From NCBI RefSeq assembly GCF_004403945.1, contig NZ_SOHM01000036.1, forward strand, positions 1 through 64,000: a DNA stretch of 64,000 bases. Direction: 5' to 3'. The translations under genes and the position numbers were made by a program. This DNA comes from Cryobacterium lactosi. GTDB taxonomy: Bacteria > Actinomycetota > Actinomycetes > Actinomycetales > Microbacteriaceae. The notes below the pieces were generated by a model. It was not told where the DNA came from. It was given only the letters and a program-made list of their open reading frames with translations, and ran no database searches. Positions within the stretch are counted from its first letter, which is position 1; each line of letters opens with the position of its first letter. This document shows positions 16,972-26,143 of this stretch, in pieces.

Positions 16972-18344
16972 CGTCGTTGCACCGCCTTGGCATAGAGGTC
17001 GAGGAGACGTGAATCAGGGTCGTATTTTGTCTTCAGTGCCCGGTAGTCGTCCCCACCGTAGAGTTCGTCGAACTCCTCCCGGGAGTAGTAGGAGTCGGAG
17101 TACAGCGACTTGTGCCCGTCAAGCTCACGCACCGTGTCTTCGATGAGGCGGTTCGTCGCCCCCTTGGTGGCACCGACCGGCACCGTCGACCAGAAGCCGA
17201 CGTTCACGTAGTTCTGCTGGGGCCGGATCGGGTAGAGCGGCCAGCCGGTCTCACCCCGCAACCGCAGCGGGCACAGCCAGATCGGCGTGATCGGCACGGT
17301 GTCCAGGAACCAGTCCAGAAACTCCGCACAACGCCCGAGCGGCACCTCGATGTCCTGCACGACGCGCTCGCGTGATGGGCGGCCGCGGAGTCTCTCGATG
17401 CGATCGCCGATGTGGAACCGTTGTTCGTACTTCATCAGCGTGCCGTAGACACTGCTACGCCGGTAGCGTCGCGGCCAGACCCTGCGGATCACCGGATTCT
17501 GCGCACCGAACGCCTCCGAACACCAGAACCAGTCGGTGTCCCACCGCCAGAAGTAGTCGTGGATGGTGAGGCGGTCATCCGTCACACCGTGCTCGTGCCG
17601 GATGGAGCGATAGTAGATCTGTTGGCCGGTGTAGTCGCTGACGGGGCCGGGCGCCCCGGTCTTCCGGCCGAGGCAGAGATAGCCCTCCGCCTTGCTGAAC
17701 ACCACACCGTCGAGGTAGTCGACCCGGTGCCCGTCGAAGCTCCCGGTGTCGATGATGTCGTGCATCACCCGGATCAGGTCGACGAGCGAGTGGAACCGCA
17801 GATGCGTGAGCGCGACGAACGGCTGCACGGGTTCGAGGTCGATGCGTAAGCGCACCGCGTAGCCCAGGGTTCCATACGAGTTGGGGAACGCTCGGTACAG
17901 ATCAGCGTGCTCGTGTCGTGAGGCCGTGAGAACCTCCCCCGCGCCGGTCAGGATGTCCATCTCCAGCACCGATTCGTGCGGCAGGCCGTTGCGGAACGAC
18001 GTCGACTCGATACCGAGGCCGGTGACCGCACCGCCGAGCGTGATGGTCTTCAACTGCGGCACCACCAGCGGTGCCAACCCCTGTGGCAGCGTCGCCACGA
18101 CGAGGTCGTCGTAGGTGCACATTCCGGCCACGTCAGCCGTGCGCGCCTGGGCGTCTATCGTGATGACGCCGGTCAGACCGGAGGTGTCGAGGCCCCTGCC
18201 CTGGGTCTTGGTGCGGGTTCGAAACAGATTCGAGGTCGGTTTGGCCAGCCGGATCGGGACATCGCCGGGAACCGCACGATAGCTCTCGAGAAGGCGCTGC
18301 ACGCCGGCGGCGTGAGCGCGCTTCGCGTCAACTAGAGCGGGCAC
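16968..18344 (-). CDS. FAD-binding oxidoreductase, probable 10-methylene fatty acid reductase
   Basis: A 458-residue flavoprotein of the FAD_binding_4 (PCMH) class, close in plan to sterol delta-24 reductase. The FAD domain is at about residues 30-190, with the LGGAVTGLGIESTSF motif, HESVLEMDILTG and LGYAVRLRI. The C-terminal part is rich in Trp/Tyr and includes WLCPLR and YVNVGFW. It precedes and overlaps the methyltransferase gene, with which it would make 10-methyl-branched membrane fatty acids. GTG 18344 is chosen because TATCGT lies exactly 6 nt upstream (leaderless pattern); GTG 18350 is also in frame. No ribosome site is visible. Confidence 0.85.
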   Translation of the reverse strand: MPALVDAKRAHAAGVQRLLESYRAVPGDVPIRLAKPTSNLFRTRTKTQGRGLDTSGLTGVITIDAQARTADVAGMCTYDDLVVATLPQGLAPLVVPQLKTITLGGAVTGLGIESTSFRNGLPHESVLEMDILTGAGEVLTASRHEHADLYRAFPNSYGTLGYAVRLRIDLEPVQPFVALTHLRFHSLVDLIRVMHDIIDTGSFDGHRVDYLDGVVFSKAEGYLCLGRKTGAPGPVSDYTGQQIYYRSIRHEHGVTDDRLTIHDYFWRWDTDWFWCSEAFGAQNPVIRRVWPRRYRRSSVYGTLMKYEQRFHIGDRIERLRGRPSRERVVQDIEVPLGRCAEFLDWFLDTVPITPIWLCPLRLRGETGWPLYPIRPQQNYVNVGFWSTVPVGATKGATNRLIEDTVRELDGHKSLYSDSYYSREEFDELYGGDDYRALKTKYDPDSRLLDLYAKAVQRR

Positions 18345-18406
18345 GCCCACACGATAGCCCGCGGTCGCCCCGGCCGCGACGGGGTCTGCCCGGCATCGGG
18401 CCAGGC

Positions 18407-18529
18407 TCAGCCCTGCCGGGCCTTCAGACGCGGGTTCTTCTTGTTGATCACGAACACCCGACCTCGCCGGTGCACGATCTGGGCGCCGGGGAGCTTCTTC
18501 AGCGCCTTGAGCGAATTGCGTACTTTCAT
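18407..18529 (-). CDS. rpmJ: Ribosomal protein bL36, cysteine-free (zinc-independent) paralogue
   Basis: A 40-residue protein, too short for usual gene finders, beginning [12 protein letters not shown] and ending [12 protein letters not shown]. It belongs to the C-minus class: the four zinc ligands (CxxC...CxxxxH) of the housekeeping L36 are absent. Such paralogues replace the zinc-containing form during zinc starvation, which frees zinc. AAGGAAG lies 9 nt before the ATG. A Zur box lies 18 bp upstream and is shared with the divergent COG0523 gene, consistent with zinc control. Confidence 0.92.
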   Translation of the reverse strand: MKVRNSLKALKKLPGAQIVHRRGRVFVINKKNPRLKARQG

Positions 18530-18546
18530 GGCCACGACTTCCTTAA

Positions 18547-18561
18547 TGAGAATGAATATCA
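18547..18561. promoter_or_regulatory. Zur box TGAGAATGAATATCA
   Basis: The 15-mer matches the 7-1-7 Fur/Zur consensus TGATAATNATTATCA at 12 of 14 defined positions. It lies between the divergent zinc-free L36 and COG0523 genes and overlaps the promoter of the latter (-10 TACACT at 18564-18569). The gene context makes Zur the likely binder. Confidence 0.75.
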
Positions 18562-18575
18562 ATTACACTAACAGC

Positions 18576-19613
18576 ATGACACCGCCCCCCTTCCTCACCG
18601 TGAACCTCGTCAGCGGACTCACCGGTTCCGGCAAGTCCTCGATCGCCCGCGCGAGCGGTCGCCCTAGCATCGGGCTGACCGCCGCGGACCCGGAGTCGGT
18701 GAGCCTGGCCATCGCCGGCCACCCCACCCCGAGGGAGGTGATGCTCGAGGTGCACCCCTCCGCGATCCCCCTGGAGGTGGCCATCTCGGTCATCGCGGCC
18801 GGCGGCGACCCCGCGCTCCGGCCCGACACCGGCGCCATCCGGCTGGGCAACTTCGTGAGCGTGCTCGACGCCTCGAGCTTCTGGCGGGACATCCGCAGCG
18901 ACAGCCTCGCTCCGGAGCCACCGGTGCCCTGCGTCACGCATGGCGAGCACGACCGCACCGTGGCCGATGCCCTCGTGCAGCAGATCGAGTGGGCCAGCGT
19001 GGTGGTGATCAACAAGACCGACCTGGCCACCGCGGCCGACTGCGCGGACCTGCGCGATTTCGTGCGGCTGCTCAACCCGTCCAGCCATGTCGTGTTCGCC
19101 CGGCACGGCCGCAGCGCGGTCAGCCCCTGGCTGCCGCCACGGGAGGACATGCTCACCTGGCTGCAGCAGAGCCCGGGCTGGATCCGCCAGCTGAACGGCG
19201 AGGGCCTGCTGGCATCCAGCCGCACCGGGCTCGGCTGCGTCGTCTACCGCGACCCGCGTCCGTTCCACCCGGGCCGGCTGGCCGACTTCCTCAGTGACAG
19301 CGCGACCGAATCGGGCGAGATCCTGCGCTCACGCGGCCTCTTCAGACTGGCGTCCCGTCCACACGTGGTGGGGTCCTGGAACAGCGCAGGACCGACCATC
19401 GAGTTCGAACCGACCGACATGGGCAGTCACGACCCCGAATCGCCCTGGGGCCAGGAGATCGCCTTCTTCGGCCGGGACCTCGACGCGTCCAGACTGACCG
19501 CGAACCTCGATGCCTGCCTGCTCGACGACCGCGAGTTCATCGGCGGGCCGCTCGAATGGCGAAGCCTGCCCGACCCATTCCCGGCCTGGGACCTCAACAG
19601 GGACGACGACTAG
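18576..19613 (+). CDS. COG0523 (CobW/ZigA-like) GTPase, lacking the CxCC metal motif
   Basis: A 345-residue P-loop GTPase of the family that delivers zinc to client proteins during scarcity. The Walker A GLTGSGKS is at 14-21, NKTD at 146-149 and the CobW_C domain in the last 110 residues (GLGCVVYRDPRPFHP to EFIGGPLEW). The family's metal-binding C-x-C-C motif, usually between the P-loop and NKxD, is absent, and the switch region is short, so metal would have to bind elsewhere (for example HGEHD at 122-126). The start ATG lies 6 nt after TACACT, a leaderless promoter overlapped by the Zur box. The divergent zinc-free rpmJ supports a zinc-starvation role. Confidence 0.82.
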   Translation: MTPPPFLTVNLVSGLTGSGKSSIARASGRPSIGLTAADPESVSLAIAGHPTPREVMLEVHPSAIPLEVAISVIAAGGDPALRPDTGAIRLGNFVSVLDASSFWRDIRSDSLAPEPPVPCVTHGEHDRTVADALVQQIEWASVVVINKTDLATAADCADLRDFVRLLNPSSHVVFARHGRSAVSPWLPPREDMLTWLQQSPGWIRQLNGEGLLASSRTGLGCVVYRDPRPFHPGRLADFLSDSATESGEILRSRGLFRLASRPHVVGSWNSAGPTIEFEPTDMGSHDPESPWGQEIAFFGRDLDASRLTANLDACLLDDREFIGGPLEWRSLPDPFPAWDLNRDDD

Positions 19614-19658
19614 CCCCCGTCGCCGCCGTCATCGAGCTGATGGTTGGTGCGGGTTAAA

Positions 19659-19699
19659 CGCCGAAGCACCCGGCGTTGGTGAACGCGGGTGCTCCGGCG
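19659..19699 (-). terminator. Terminator of the nrd operon
   Basis: A long hairpin: CGCCG-AGCACCC arms (19659-19671 and 19687-19699, one mismatch) extended by a GGCGTT/AACGC inner stem. It lies just past the nrdF stop, between two convergent units. Confidence 0.75.
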
Positions 19700-19715
19700 G
19701 ATGACGCTGGTGGGG

Positions 19716-20702
<987 letters not shown>

Positions 20703-20753
20703 TTAGGCCAGTCACAGAAGGGATGGTACTTGTGGCGCTCACAGCAAACTCAC

Positions 20754-22898
20754 TCATAACGCACAGGAAACACAACCCTCAACCTCGGTCCCCTCGAGAG
20801 CCATCTGGCGCAGACGGATGTAGTAGATCGTCTTGATGCCCTTCTTCCACGCGTAGATCTGCGCGCGGTTGATGTCGCGGGTCGTGGCGGTGTCCTTGAA
20901 GAACAGGGTCAGCGAGAGGCCCTGGTCCACGTGCTGCGTCGCGGCGGCGTAGGTGTCGATGACCTTCTCGTAGCCGATTTCGTAGGCATCCTGGTAGAAC
21001 TCGGTGTTGTCGTTCGTCATGAACGGCGCCGGGTAGTACACCCGGCCGAGCTTGCCTTCCTTGCGGATCTCGATCTTCGAGGCGATCGGGTGGATCGACG
21101 CGGTCGAGTTGTTGATGTACGAGATCGACCCGGTCGGCGGCACGGCCTGGAGGTTCTGGTTGTAGATGCCGTGTTCCATGACGGATGCCTTGAGCTCGGC
21201 CCAGTCGGCCTGCGTGGGGATCTCGACGTTGGAGTTCGCGAACAGCTCGGCGCCGCGGGCGGTGGCCGGCTCCCAGACCTGGTCGGTGTACTTGTCGAAG
21301 AACGTGCCAGAGGCGTACGTGGAGTCGGCGAAGCCCTCGAAGGTGATGCCACGCTCGATGGCGATCTTGTTCGAGGCGCGCAGGGCGTGGAACAGCACCG
21401 TGTAGAAGTAGATGTTGGTGAAGTCGATGCCCTCTTCGCTGCCGTAGTACACCCGCTCACGGGCGAGGTAGCCGTGCAGGTTCATCTGGCCCAGGCCGAT
21501 GGCGTGCGACTTGTCGTTGCCGCTCTCGATCGAACGTACCGACGCGATGTGGCTCTGGTCGGAGACGGCACTGAGGCCGCGGATGGCGGTGTCTACGACC
21601 CGGCCGAAGTCGGGCGCATCCATGGCCAGGGCGATGTTCATCGAGCCCAGGTTGCAGGAGATGTCCTTGCCGATGGTGTCGTAGGAGAGGTCCTCGTTGT
21701 ACGTGGTCGGGGTGTTGACCTGCAGGATCTCCGAGCACAGGTTCGACATGTTGACGCGGCCCTTGATGGGGTTCGCCGCGTTGACGGTGTCTTCGAACAT
21801 GATGTACGGGTAGCCGGACTCGAACTGGATCTCGGCGAGCGTCTGGAAGAAGTCGCGGGCCTTCATCTTGGACTTCTTGATGCGCGGGTCGTCGACCATC
21901 TCGTGGTACTTCTCGGTGACCGAGATGTCGGCGAACGGCACGCCATAGACGCGCTCCACGTCGTACGGGGAGAACAGGTACATGTCCTCGTTGTTCTTGG
22001 CCAGCTCGAAGGTGATGTCGGGGATGACCACACCGAGGGAGAGGGTCTTGATACGGATCTTCTCGTCGGCGTTCTCACGCTTGGTGTCGAGGAAGCGCAT
22101 GATGTCGGGGTGGTGCGCCTGCAGGTACACAGCTCCCGCACCCTGACGGGCACCGAGCTGGTTGGCGTAGCTGAAGGAGTCTTCGAGGAGCTTCATCACG
22201 GGGATGATGCCGCTGGACTGGTTCTCGATCTGCTTGATCGGCGCGCCGGACTCGCGGATGTTGGAGAGCAGCAGGGCCACGCCGCCGCCGCGCTTGGACA
22301 GCTGCAGCGACGAGTTGATGCCGCGGGAGATGGACTCCATGTTGTCTTCGATGCGGAGCAGGAAGCAGGAGACGAGCTCGCCGCGCTGGGCCTTGCCGGA
22401 GTTGAGGAAGGTGGGCGTCGCGGGCTGGAAACGGCCGGCGATGATCTCCTCGACGAGAGCGATCGCGAGCTCTTCGTCACCCTGGGCCAGCCCAAGGGCG
22501 CTCATCACGACGCGGTCCTCGAAGCGCTCGAGGTAACGCTTGCCGTCGAAAGTCTTCAGCGTGTAGGAGGTGTAGTACTTGAAGGCGCCGAGGAAGGTCT
22601 GGAAGCGGAACTTCTTCGAGTACGCGAGGTCGTTGAGCTTGGTGATGAACTCGAAGCTGTACATGTCGAGCACGGCCTGCTCGTAGTACTCCTTCTCCAC
22701 CAGGTAGTCGAGGCGTTCGCGCAGCGAGTGGAAGAACACCGTGTTCTGGTTCACGTGCTGCAGGAAGAACTCCCGGGCAGCCTCGCGGTCCTTGTCGAAC
22801 TGGATCTCCCCGCTCGGACCGTACAGGTTGAGCATGGCGTTCAGGGAGTGATAATCCATGTCCAGACCCGAGGGCGGGCTGATCGGGGTGACCTTCAC
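20754..22898 (-). CDS. nrdE: Class Ib ribonucleotide reductase, alpha (catalytic) subunit
   Basis: A 714-residue enzyme that reduces NDPs to dNDPs. It has the [11 protein letters not shown] cysteine, the NLCSE triad (Asn, Cys, Glu of the active site), the [11 protein letters not shown] cysteine and the C-terminal GCVSCAL pair that is re-reduced by NrdH. The N-terminus is short and lacks an ATP cone, as expected for class Ib. GTG 22898 overlaps the nrdI stop by 4 nt and has GGAAG 8 nt upstream; a TTG at 22913 is an alternative start that adds five residues. Confidence 0.96.
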   Translation of the reverse strand: MKVTPISPPSGLDMDYHSLNAMLNLYGPSGEIQFDKDREAAREFFLQHVNQNTVFFHSLRERLDYLVEKEYYEQAVLDMYSFEFITKLNDLAYSKKFRFQTFLGAFKYYTSYTLKTFDGKRYLERFEDRVVMSALGLAQGDEELAIALVEEIIAGRFQPATPTFLNSGKAQRGELVSCFLLRIEDNMESISRGINSSLQLSKRGGGVALLLSNIRESGAPIKQIENQSSGIIPVMKLLEDSFSYANQLGARQGAGAVYLQAHHPDIMRFLDTKRENADEKIRIKTLSLGVVIPDITFELAKNNEDMYLFSPYDVERVYGVPFADISVTEKYHEMVDDPRIKKSKMKARDFFQTLAEIQFESGYPYIMFEDTVNAANPIKGRVNMSNLCSEILQVNTPTTYNEDLSYDTIGKDISCNLGSMNIALAMDAPDFGRVVDTAIRGLSAVSDQSHIASVRSIESGNDKSHAIGLGQMNLHGYLARERVYYGSEEGIDFTNIYFYTVLFHALRASNKIAIERGITFEGFADSTYASGTFFDKYTDQVWEPATARGAELFANSNVEIPTQADWAELKASVMEHGIYNQNLQAVPPTGSISYINNSTASIHPIASKIEIRKEGKLGRVYYPAPFMTNDNTEFYQDAYEIGYEKVIDTYAAATQHVDQGLSLTLFFKDTATTRDINRAQIYAWKKGIKTIYYIRLRQMALEGTEVEGCVSCAL

Positions 22899-23356
22899 GG
22901 CTGTTGCTTCCAAAATTCTTCCAATCCTTCGTGAACGGTGGCTACGTCGTCCGGGGTGCCGAATACTTCAAAGCGATACATGTGGGGCACACCGCACTTC
23001 TGGGCGATGATGTCCCCGGCGAGGCAGAAAGCCTCACCGAAATTCGTGTTCCCGGCGCCGATGACGCCGCGGATGAGCGCACGGTTGCGCTCGTCATTCA
23101 GAAAGCGGATGACCTGTTTGGGTACCGCAGACCCCTCGATGCCGCCGCCGTAGGTGGGCACGACGAGCACATAGGGCCGCTCGGCGACGAGCGGCGCATC
23201 CTTGGGGTAGAGCGGGATGCGCGCGGCGGGCCGACCGAGCTTCTCGACGAACCGCTTGGTGTTGCCGGAGAGGCTCGAGAAATAGATGATGTCGACCGCG
23301 GCGGAGCCGGTGCTCCCCGTGGTGGACTCGCGAGTGGAATCAGCCTGAAGCAGCAT
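22895..23356 (-). CDS. nrdI: NrdI flavodoxin-like protein for NrdF cofactor assembly
   Basis: A 153-residue flavoprotein that generates the oxidant for assembly of the dimanganese-tyrosyl radical in NrdF. FMN-binding loops are visible: [20 protein letters not shown], and [15 protein letters not shown]. An unusual Ser/Thr-rich extension of about 20 residues precedes the flavodoxin core. AAAGGGG lies before the ATG. The gene sits between nrdH and nrdE with a 4-nt overlap to nrdE. Confidence 0.95.
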   Translation of the reverse strand: MLLQADSTRESTTGSTGSAAVDIIYFSSLSGNTKRFVEKLGRPAARIPLYPKDAPLVAERPYVLVVPTYGGGIEGSAVPKQVIRFLNDERNRALIRGVIGAGNTNFGEAFCLAGDIIAQKCGVPHMYRFEVFGTPDDVATVHEGLEEFWKQQP

Positions 23357-23434
23357 GGGTCCCCTTTTCGTGCGAGTTGTGCGAACGCCCCCATCGGGCG
23401 CTCGGCGGGCGGCGCCCCCCAGGCGCGGTGATAG

Positions 23435-23668
23435 CTACGCCAGGCGGGCGGCGAGCTCGTTGATCTTGTCGGGGCGGAAGCCCGACCAGTGGTCCTCGTC
23501 GGTGATGACGACGGGCGCCTGCAGGTAACCGAGCGCCTTGACGGCTTCGAGCGCGTTCTCGTCGGCCGACAGGTCGAGGATGTTGTACTCGATGCCCTTG
23601 TTGTCCAGGGCGCGGTAGGTGGCAGTGCACTGCACGCAGGACGGCTTGGTGTAAACGGTGATTGCCAT
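23435..23668 (-). CDS. nrdH: NrdH glutaredoxin-like redoxin
   Basis: A 77-residue electron donor for the class Ib reductase, itself reduced by thioredoxin reductase. The redox site is Cys11-Val-Gln-Cys14 in TKPSCVQCTATYRAL, matching the C-[MV]-Q-C motif of NrdH; WSGFRPDKI near the C-terminus is the NrdH signature. It is the first gene of the operon. The ATG at 23668 is chosen because all family members begin here; the frame upstream lacks similarity. Confidence 0.96.
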   Translation of the reverse strand: MAITVYTKPSCVQCTATYRALDNKGIEYNILDLSADENALEAVKALGYLQAPVVITDEDHWSGFRPDKINELAARLA

Positions 23669-23818
23669 CGATAGGCCTCTCGTGTCGTTCTCGTCGTTCA
23701 GGACCGTGGGCATTACTGTGCGAAAACCGTGGTGAAGACGTGATGGAAATGTGGTGGAAATGCACCCGTGAGGTGCGAAGTTCAGATTCAGGCGTTGTGC
23801 GATTGCTTGGACTTCAAT

Positions 23819-23862
23819 ACTACATCTAGTGATCCCCAATGGGAACGGCCACTACATGGGGG
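23819..23862 (-). promoter_or_regulatory. Tandem NrdR-like boxes
   Basis: ACTACATCTAGT (23819-23830) is a 10/12 palindrome; a second half-conserved copy beginning ACTACAT starts at 23851. The two starts are 32 bp apart, about three helical turns, which is the spacing seen for cooperative NrdR binding upstream of nrd operons. They lie about 150 bp before nrdH. Confidence 0.6.
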
Positions 23863-23955
23863 AATTACAATTATGTACTTATCCACCGACATTCCACCGG
23901 TTGTCAACAGGGCAGCTCATGCAAAAGCCGCAGAATCACGCGGGCGGGCACAGAG

Positions 23956-23964
23956 TTATCCACA
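23956..23964 (+). promoter_or_regulatory. Consensus DnaA box TTATCCACA
   Basis: A perfect match to the DnaA box, with a one-mismatch partner (TTATCCACC) at 23879-23887. DnaA control of nrd transcription is known in E. coli, so a similar link is possible here. No dnaA or dnaN gene is nearby. Confidence 0.5.
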
Positions 23965-24044
23965 GGTCGCAGAACACCACGATTCCGACCTGTGGAATTC
24001 GGCGCCGGGCGCGTCGGGAGTGTCGCAAACGGCCCGGCCGGCAA

Positions 24045-25070
24045 TCAGGTCTTGCGCTTGCGCGACACGACCACTCTCTGCAGCAGCACGAAGGCCAGCA
24101 GGATGCCACCGGTGATGATGGTGGTCGCCTCAGGCGGGATGCCGCCGTCGCGCGTGACGAGCACGTTCATGAGGCCGAGCACGAGGGCGCCGATCACCGA
24201 ACCGAGCACGAAGCCCGCGCCGCCGGTCAGCAGCGTTCCGCCGATGATCACCGCGGCGATGGCGTCGAGCTCCCAGCCGACGCCGGTGATGTTCTGCGCG
24301 ATACCGAGCTTGGACGTGTACACCACGGCGGCCAGTCCCGCGAGGGAGCCGCTGATGACGTAGATCAGCAGTTTGGTGCGCACCACGGGCAGGCCCATCA
24401 GCAGCGCGGACTGCTCGGAGCCGCCGATCGCGTAGACGGTGCGGCCGAACCGGGTGCGGTGCAGCAGGAAGAACGCCACGATCACGACGACGGCCGCGAT
24501 GAGCACATTAGGGGTCGTGACGAGGTCGTTGATCTTGGGCCCGTCGTAGACCTTCCACTCCGTTGACAGGGTGCGGATGGGCGAGTCGTCTTCCAGCCGT
24601 TGCGGGGTGGTGCTCAGGATGGCCGCCAGACCCCGGGCCAGGAACATCATCGCCAGGGTCGCGATGAAGGGTTGCACGTTGAAGTACTGGATCAGCACAC
24701 CGGAGGCCAGGCCGAAGGTAGACCCGATCAGGATCATCAGAACAATCACGACGATCGGGTTCCAGCCGGCGTTGGCCAGCATCACCCCCACGAGACTGCT
24801 GATGGCGATGACCGCACCCACCGAGAGGTCGATGCCGCCGGTGAGGATCACGAAGGTGAGTCCGACCGCCAGGATGATGAGGTAGGCGTTGTTGATCAGC
24901 AGGTTGGAGATGGTGCTGAACTGCATGATCCGGCCGTAGGCGATCTCACCGTAGATGAGCATGCCGATGAAGATCGCCACGGCCGCGAGGGTCGGCAGCG
25001 TCTCCAGGTTGGGCTTGAGTCGGGACAGCAGCGCCGAGGAGGCCGGTTTGTCGATCTGCGTGGTGGTCAT
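24045..25070 (-). CDS. yjfF: Sugar ABC transporter permease, YjfF type
   Basis: A 341-residue permease of the BPD_transp_2 (ribose/galactofuranose) family with about nine hydrophobic segments. It contains the family block ILTGGIDLSVGAVIAISS at about residue 95-112 and AAVIIGGTLLTGGAGFVLG near the C-terminus, which contacts the ATPase. It is the last gene of the ytfQRT-yjfF-like operon and overlaps the previous permease gene by 4 nt. The two permeases are paralogues and should form a heterodimer. The ending RKRKT is basic and cytoplasmic. Confidence 0.88.
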   Translation of the reverse strand: MTTTQIDKPASSALLSRLKPNLETLPTLAAVAIFIGMLIYGEIAYGRIMQFSTISNLLINNAYLIILAVGLTFVILTGGIDLSVGAVIAISSLVGVMLANAGWNPIVVIVLMILIGSTFGLASGVLIQYFNVQPFIATLAMMFLARGLAAILSTTPQRLEDDSPIRTLSTEWKVYDGPKINDLVTTPNVLIAAVVVIVAFFLLHRTRFGRTVYAIGGSEQSALLMGLPVVRTKLLIYVISGSLAGLAAVVYTSKLGIAQNITGVGWELDAIAAVIIGGTLLTGGAGFVLGSVIGALVLGLMNVLVTRDGGIPPEATTIITGGILLAFVLLQRVVVSRKRKT

Positions 25071-26143
25071 GCCGACACTGCTTCCTTCCGGGTGCTGGTG
25101 GTCGTGGCTTTTCGTTGGTTGAACAGTGCCCGCACCCGCGGTGACTGCAGCAGGCAGATCACCACGATCACGATGGCCTTGAACGCCGGCGTGGCCGAGG
25201 ACGGGATCGACATGTAGACGATGGTCTTGTCGAGCGTCGCGATGAGCAGGGCGCCGATGATGCTGCCGGTCAGCGAGAACTTGCCGCCGGCCAGCGAGGT
25301 GCCGCCGATCACGACGGCCAGGATCGCATCCATCTCGGCGGTCATGCCGGTCTTGGCGACCTCGACGGTCATGACGCTGGCGGTGCTGAAGATGCCGGCC
25401 ACGCCGGCGAGCACGGCGCTCACTATATAGACGGAGATGAGGATGCCCACCGGGCGGATGCCGGCCATCCGGGCGGCCTTGGGATTGATGCCAATGGACT
25501 CGATCATGAGCCCCAGGGCGGTGCGGCGCACCAGCGCCGCGAGCACGGCGACGATCACCACTGCGATCACGAACACCACCGGGAAGCCCAGCACGGTGCC
25601 GTTGGCGAGCCAGCGGAACGATTCGTTGGTGGCGGAGGTGTTCTGCCCGGAGGTGATCACCTTGGCCAGGCCGCGGCCGGCGAGCATCATCACCAGGGTG
25701 GTGATGAACGGCTGCAGGCCCACGATCGACACCAGGATGCCGTTGAGGGTGCCGAGCACCGCGCTGATGCCCAGAGCCAGGATGACGGCGATCGCCGCGG
25801 TGCCGAAGCTGCCGGTGCCGGCGTTGTTCATGAACTCCATCGAGACGGCGCCGGCCACGGCCATCACCGAACCCACCGACAGGTCGATGCCGCGGGTGGC
25901 GATGACCAGGGTCATGCCCACGGCGATCATCATGATCGGCGCGCTGGCCCTCAGGATGTCGATGACATTGCCGGAGAGGTTGCCGGTGGCGGGGTTGACG
26001 GACACCCCGAGGTAGCCGGGGTTCTTGGTCAGGTTGATCACCAGCAGCAGGATCAGGGCCACGATCGCCCAGACGTAGGGCTGGTGGAAGAGCCGGGTGA
26101 CGAACTGCACTGCTGACGGCTGACGCGACACGGGGGCGCTCAT
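25067..26143 (-). CDS. ytfT: Sugar ABC transporter permease, YtfT type
   Basis: A 358-residue membrane protein. Family motifs are ATRGIDLSVGSVMAVAG at about 108-124 and AVVIGGTSLAGGKFSLTG. It has a longer N-terminal loop than YjfF. It overlaps both neighbours by 4 nt (ATGA) and so is translationally coupled to the ATPase before it and the second permease after it. Having two distinct permeases is the mark of the YtfQRT-YjfF galactofuranose system, in contrast to single-permease ribose or arabinose systems. Confidence 0.88.
   Translation of the reverse strand: MSAPVSRQPSAVQFVTRLFHQPYVWAIVALILLLVINLTKNPGYLGVSVNPATGNLSGNVIDILRASAPIMMIAVGMTLVIATRGIDLSVGSVMAVAGAVSMEFMNNAGTGSFGTAAIAVILALGISAVLGTLNGILVSIVGLQPFITTLVMMLAGRGLAKVITSGQNTSATNESFRWLANGTVLGFPVVFVIAVVIVAVLAALVRRTALGLMIESIGINPKAARMAGIRPVGILISVYIVSAVLAGVAGIFSTASVMTVEVAKTGMTAEMDAILAVVIGGTSLAGGKFSLTGSIIGALLIATLDKTIVYMSIPSSATPAFKAIVIVVICLLQSPRVRALFNQRKATTTSTRKEAVSA

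Larger units (their letters stand above)
23669..24044. promoter_or_regulatory. nrd control region, 376 bp without genes
   Basis: The region upstream of nrdH (read leftward) holds two NrdR-like boxes at 23819-23830 and 23851-23862 and DnaA boxes at 23879-23887 and 23956-23964, each annotated separately. The part nearest 24044 is the downstream flank of the yjfF gene. No other gene is seen. Confidence 0.6.

Noticed and set aside
23879-23964. DnaA boxes as a replication origin
   Set aside because: Only one perfect and one imperfect box are present and no dnaA, dnaN or gyr genes are near; regulation of nrd is the simpler reading.
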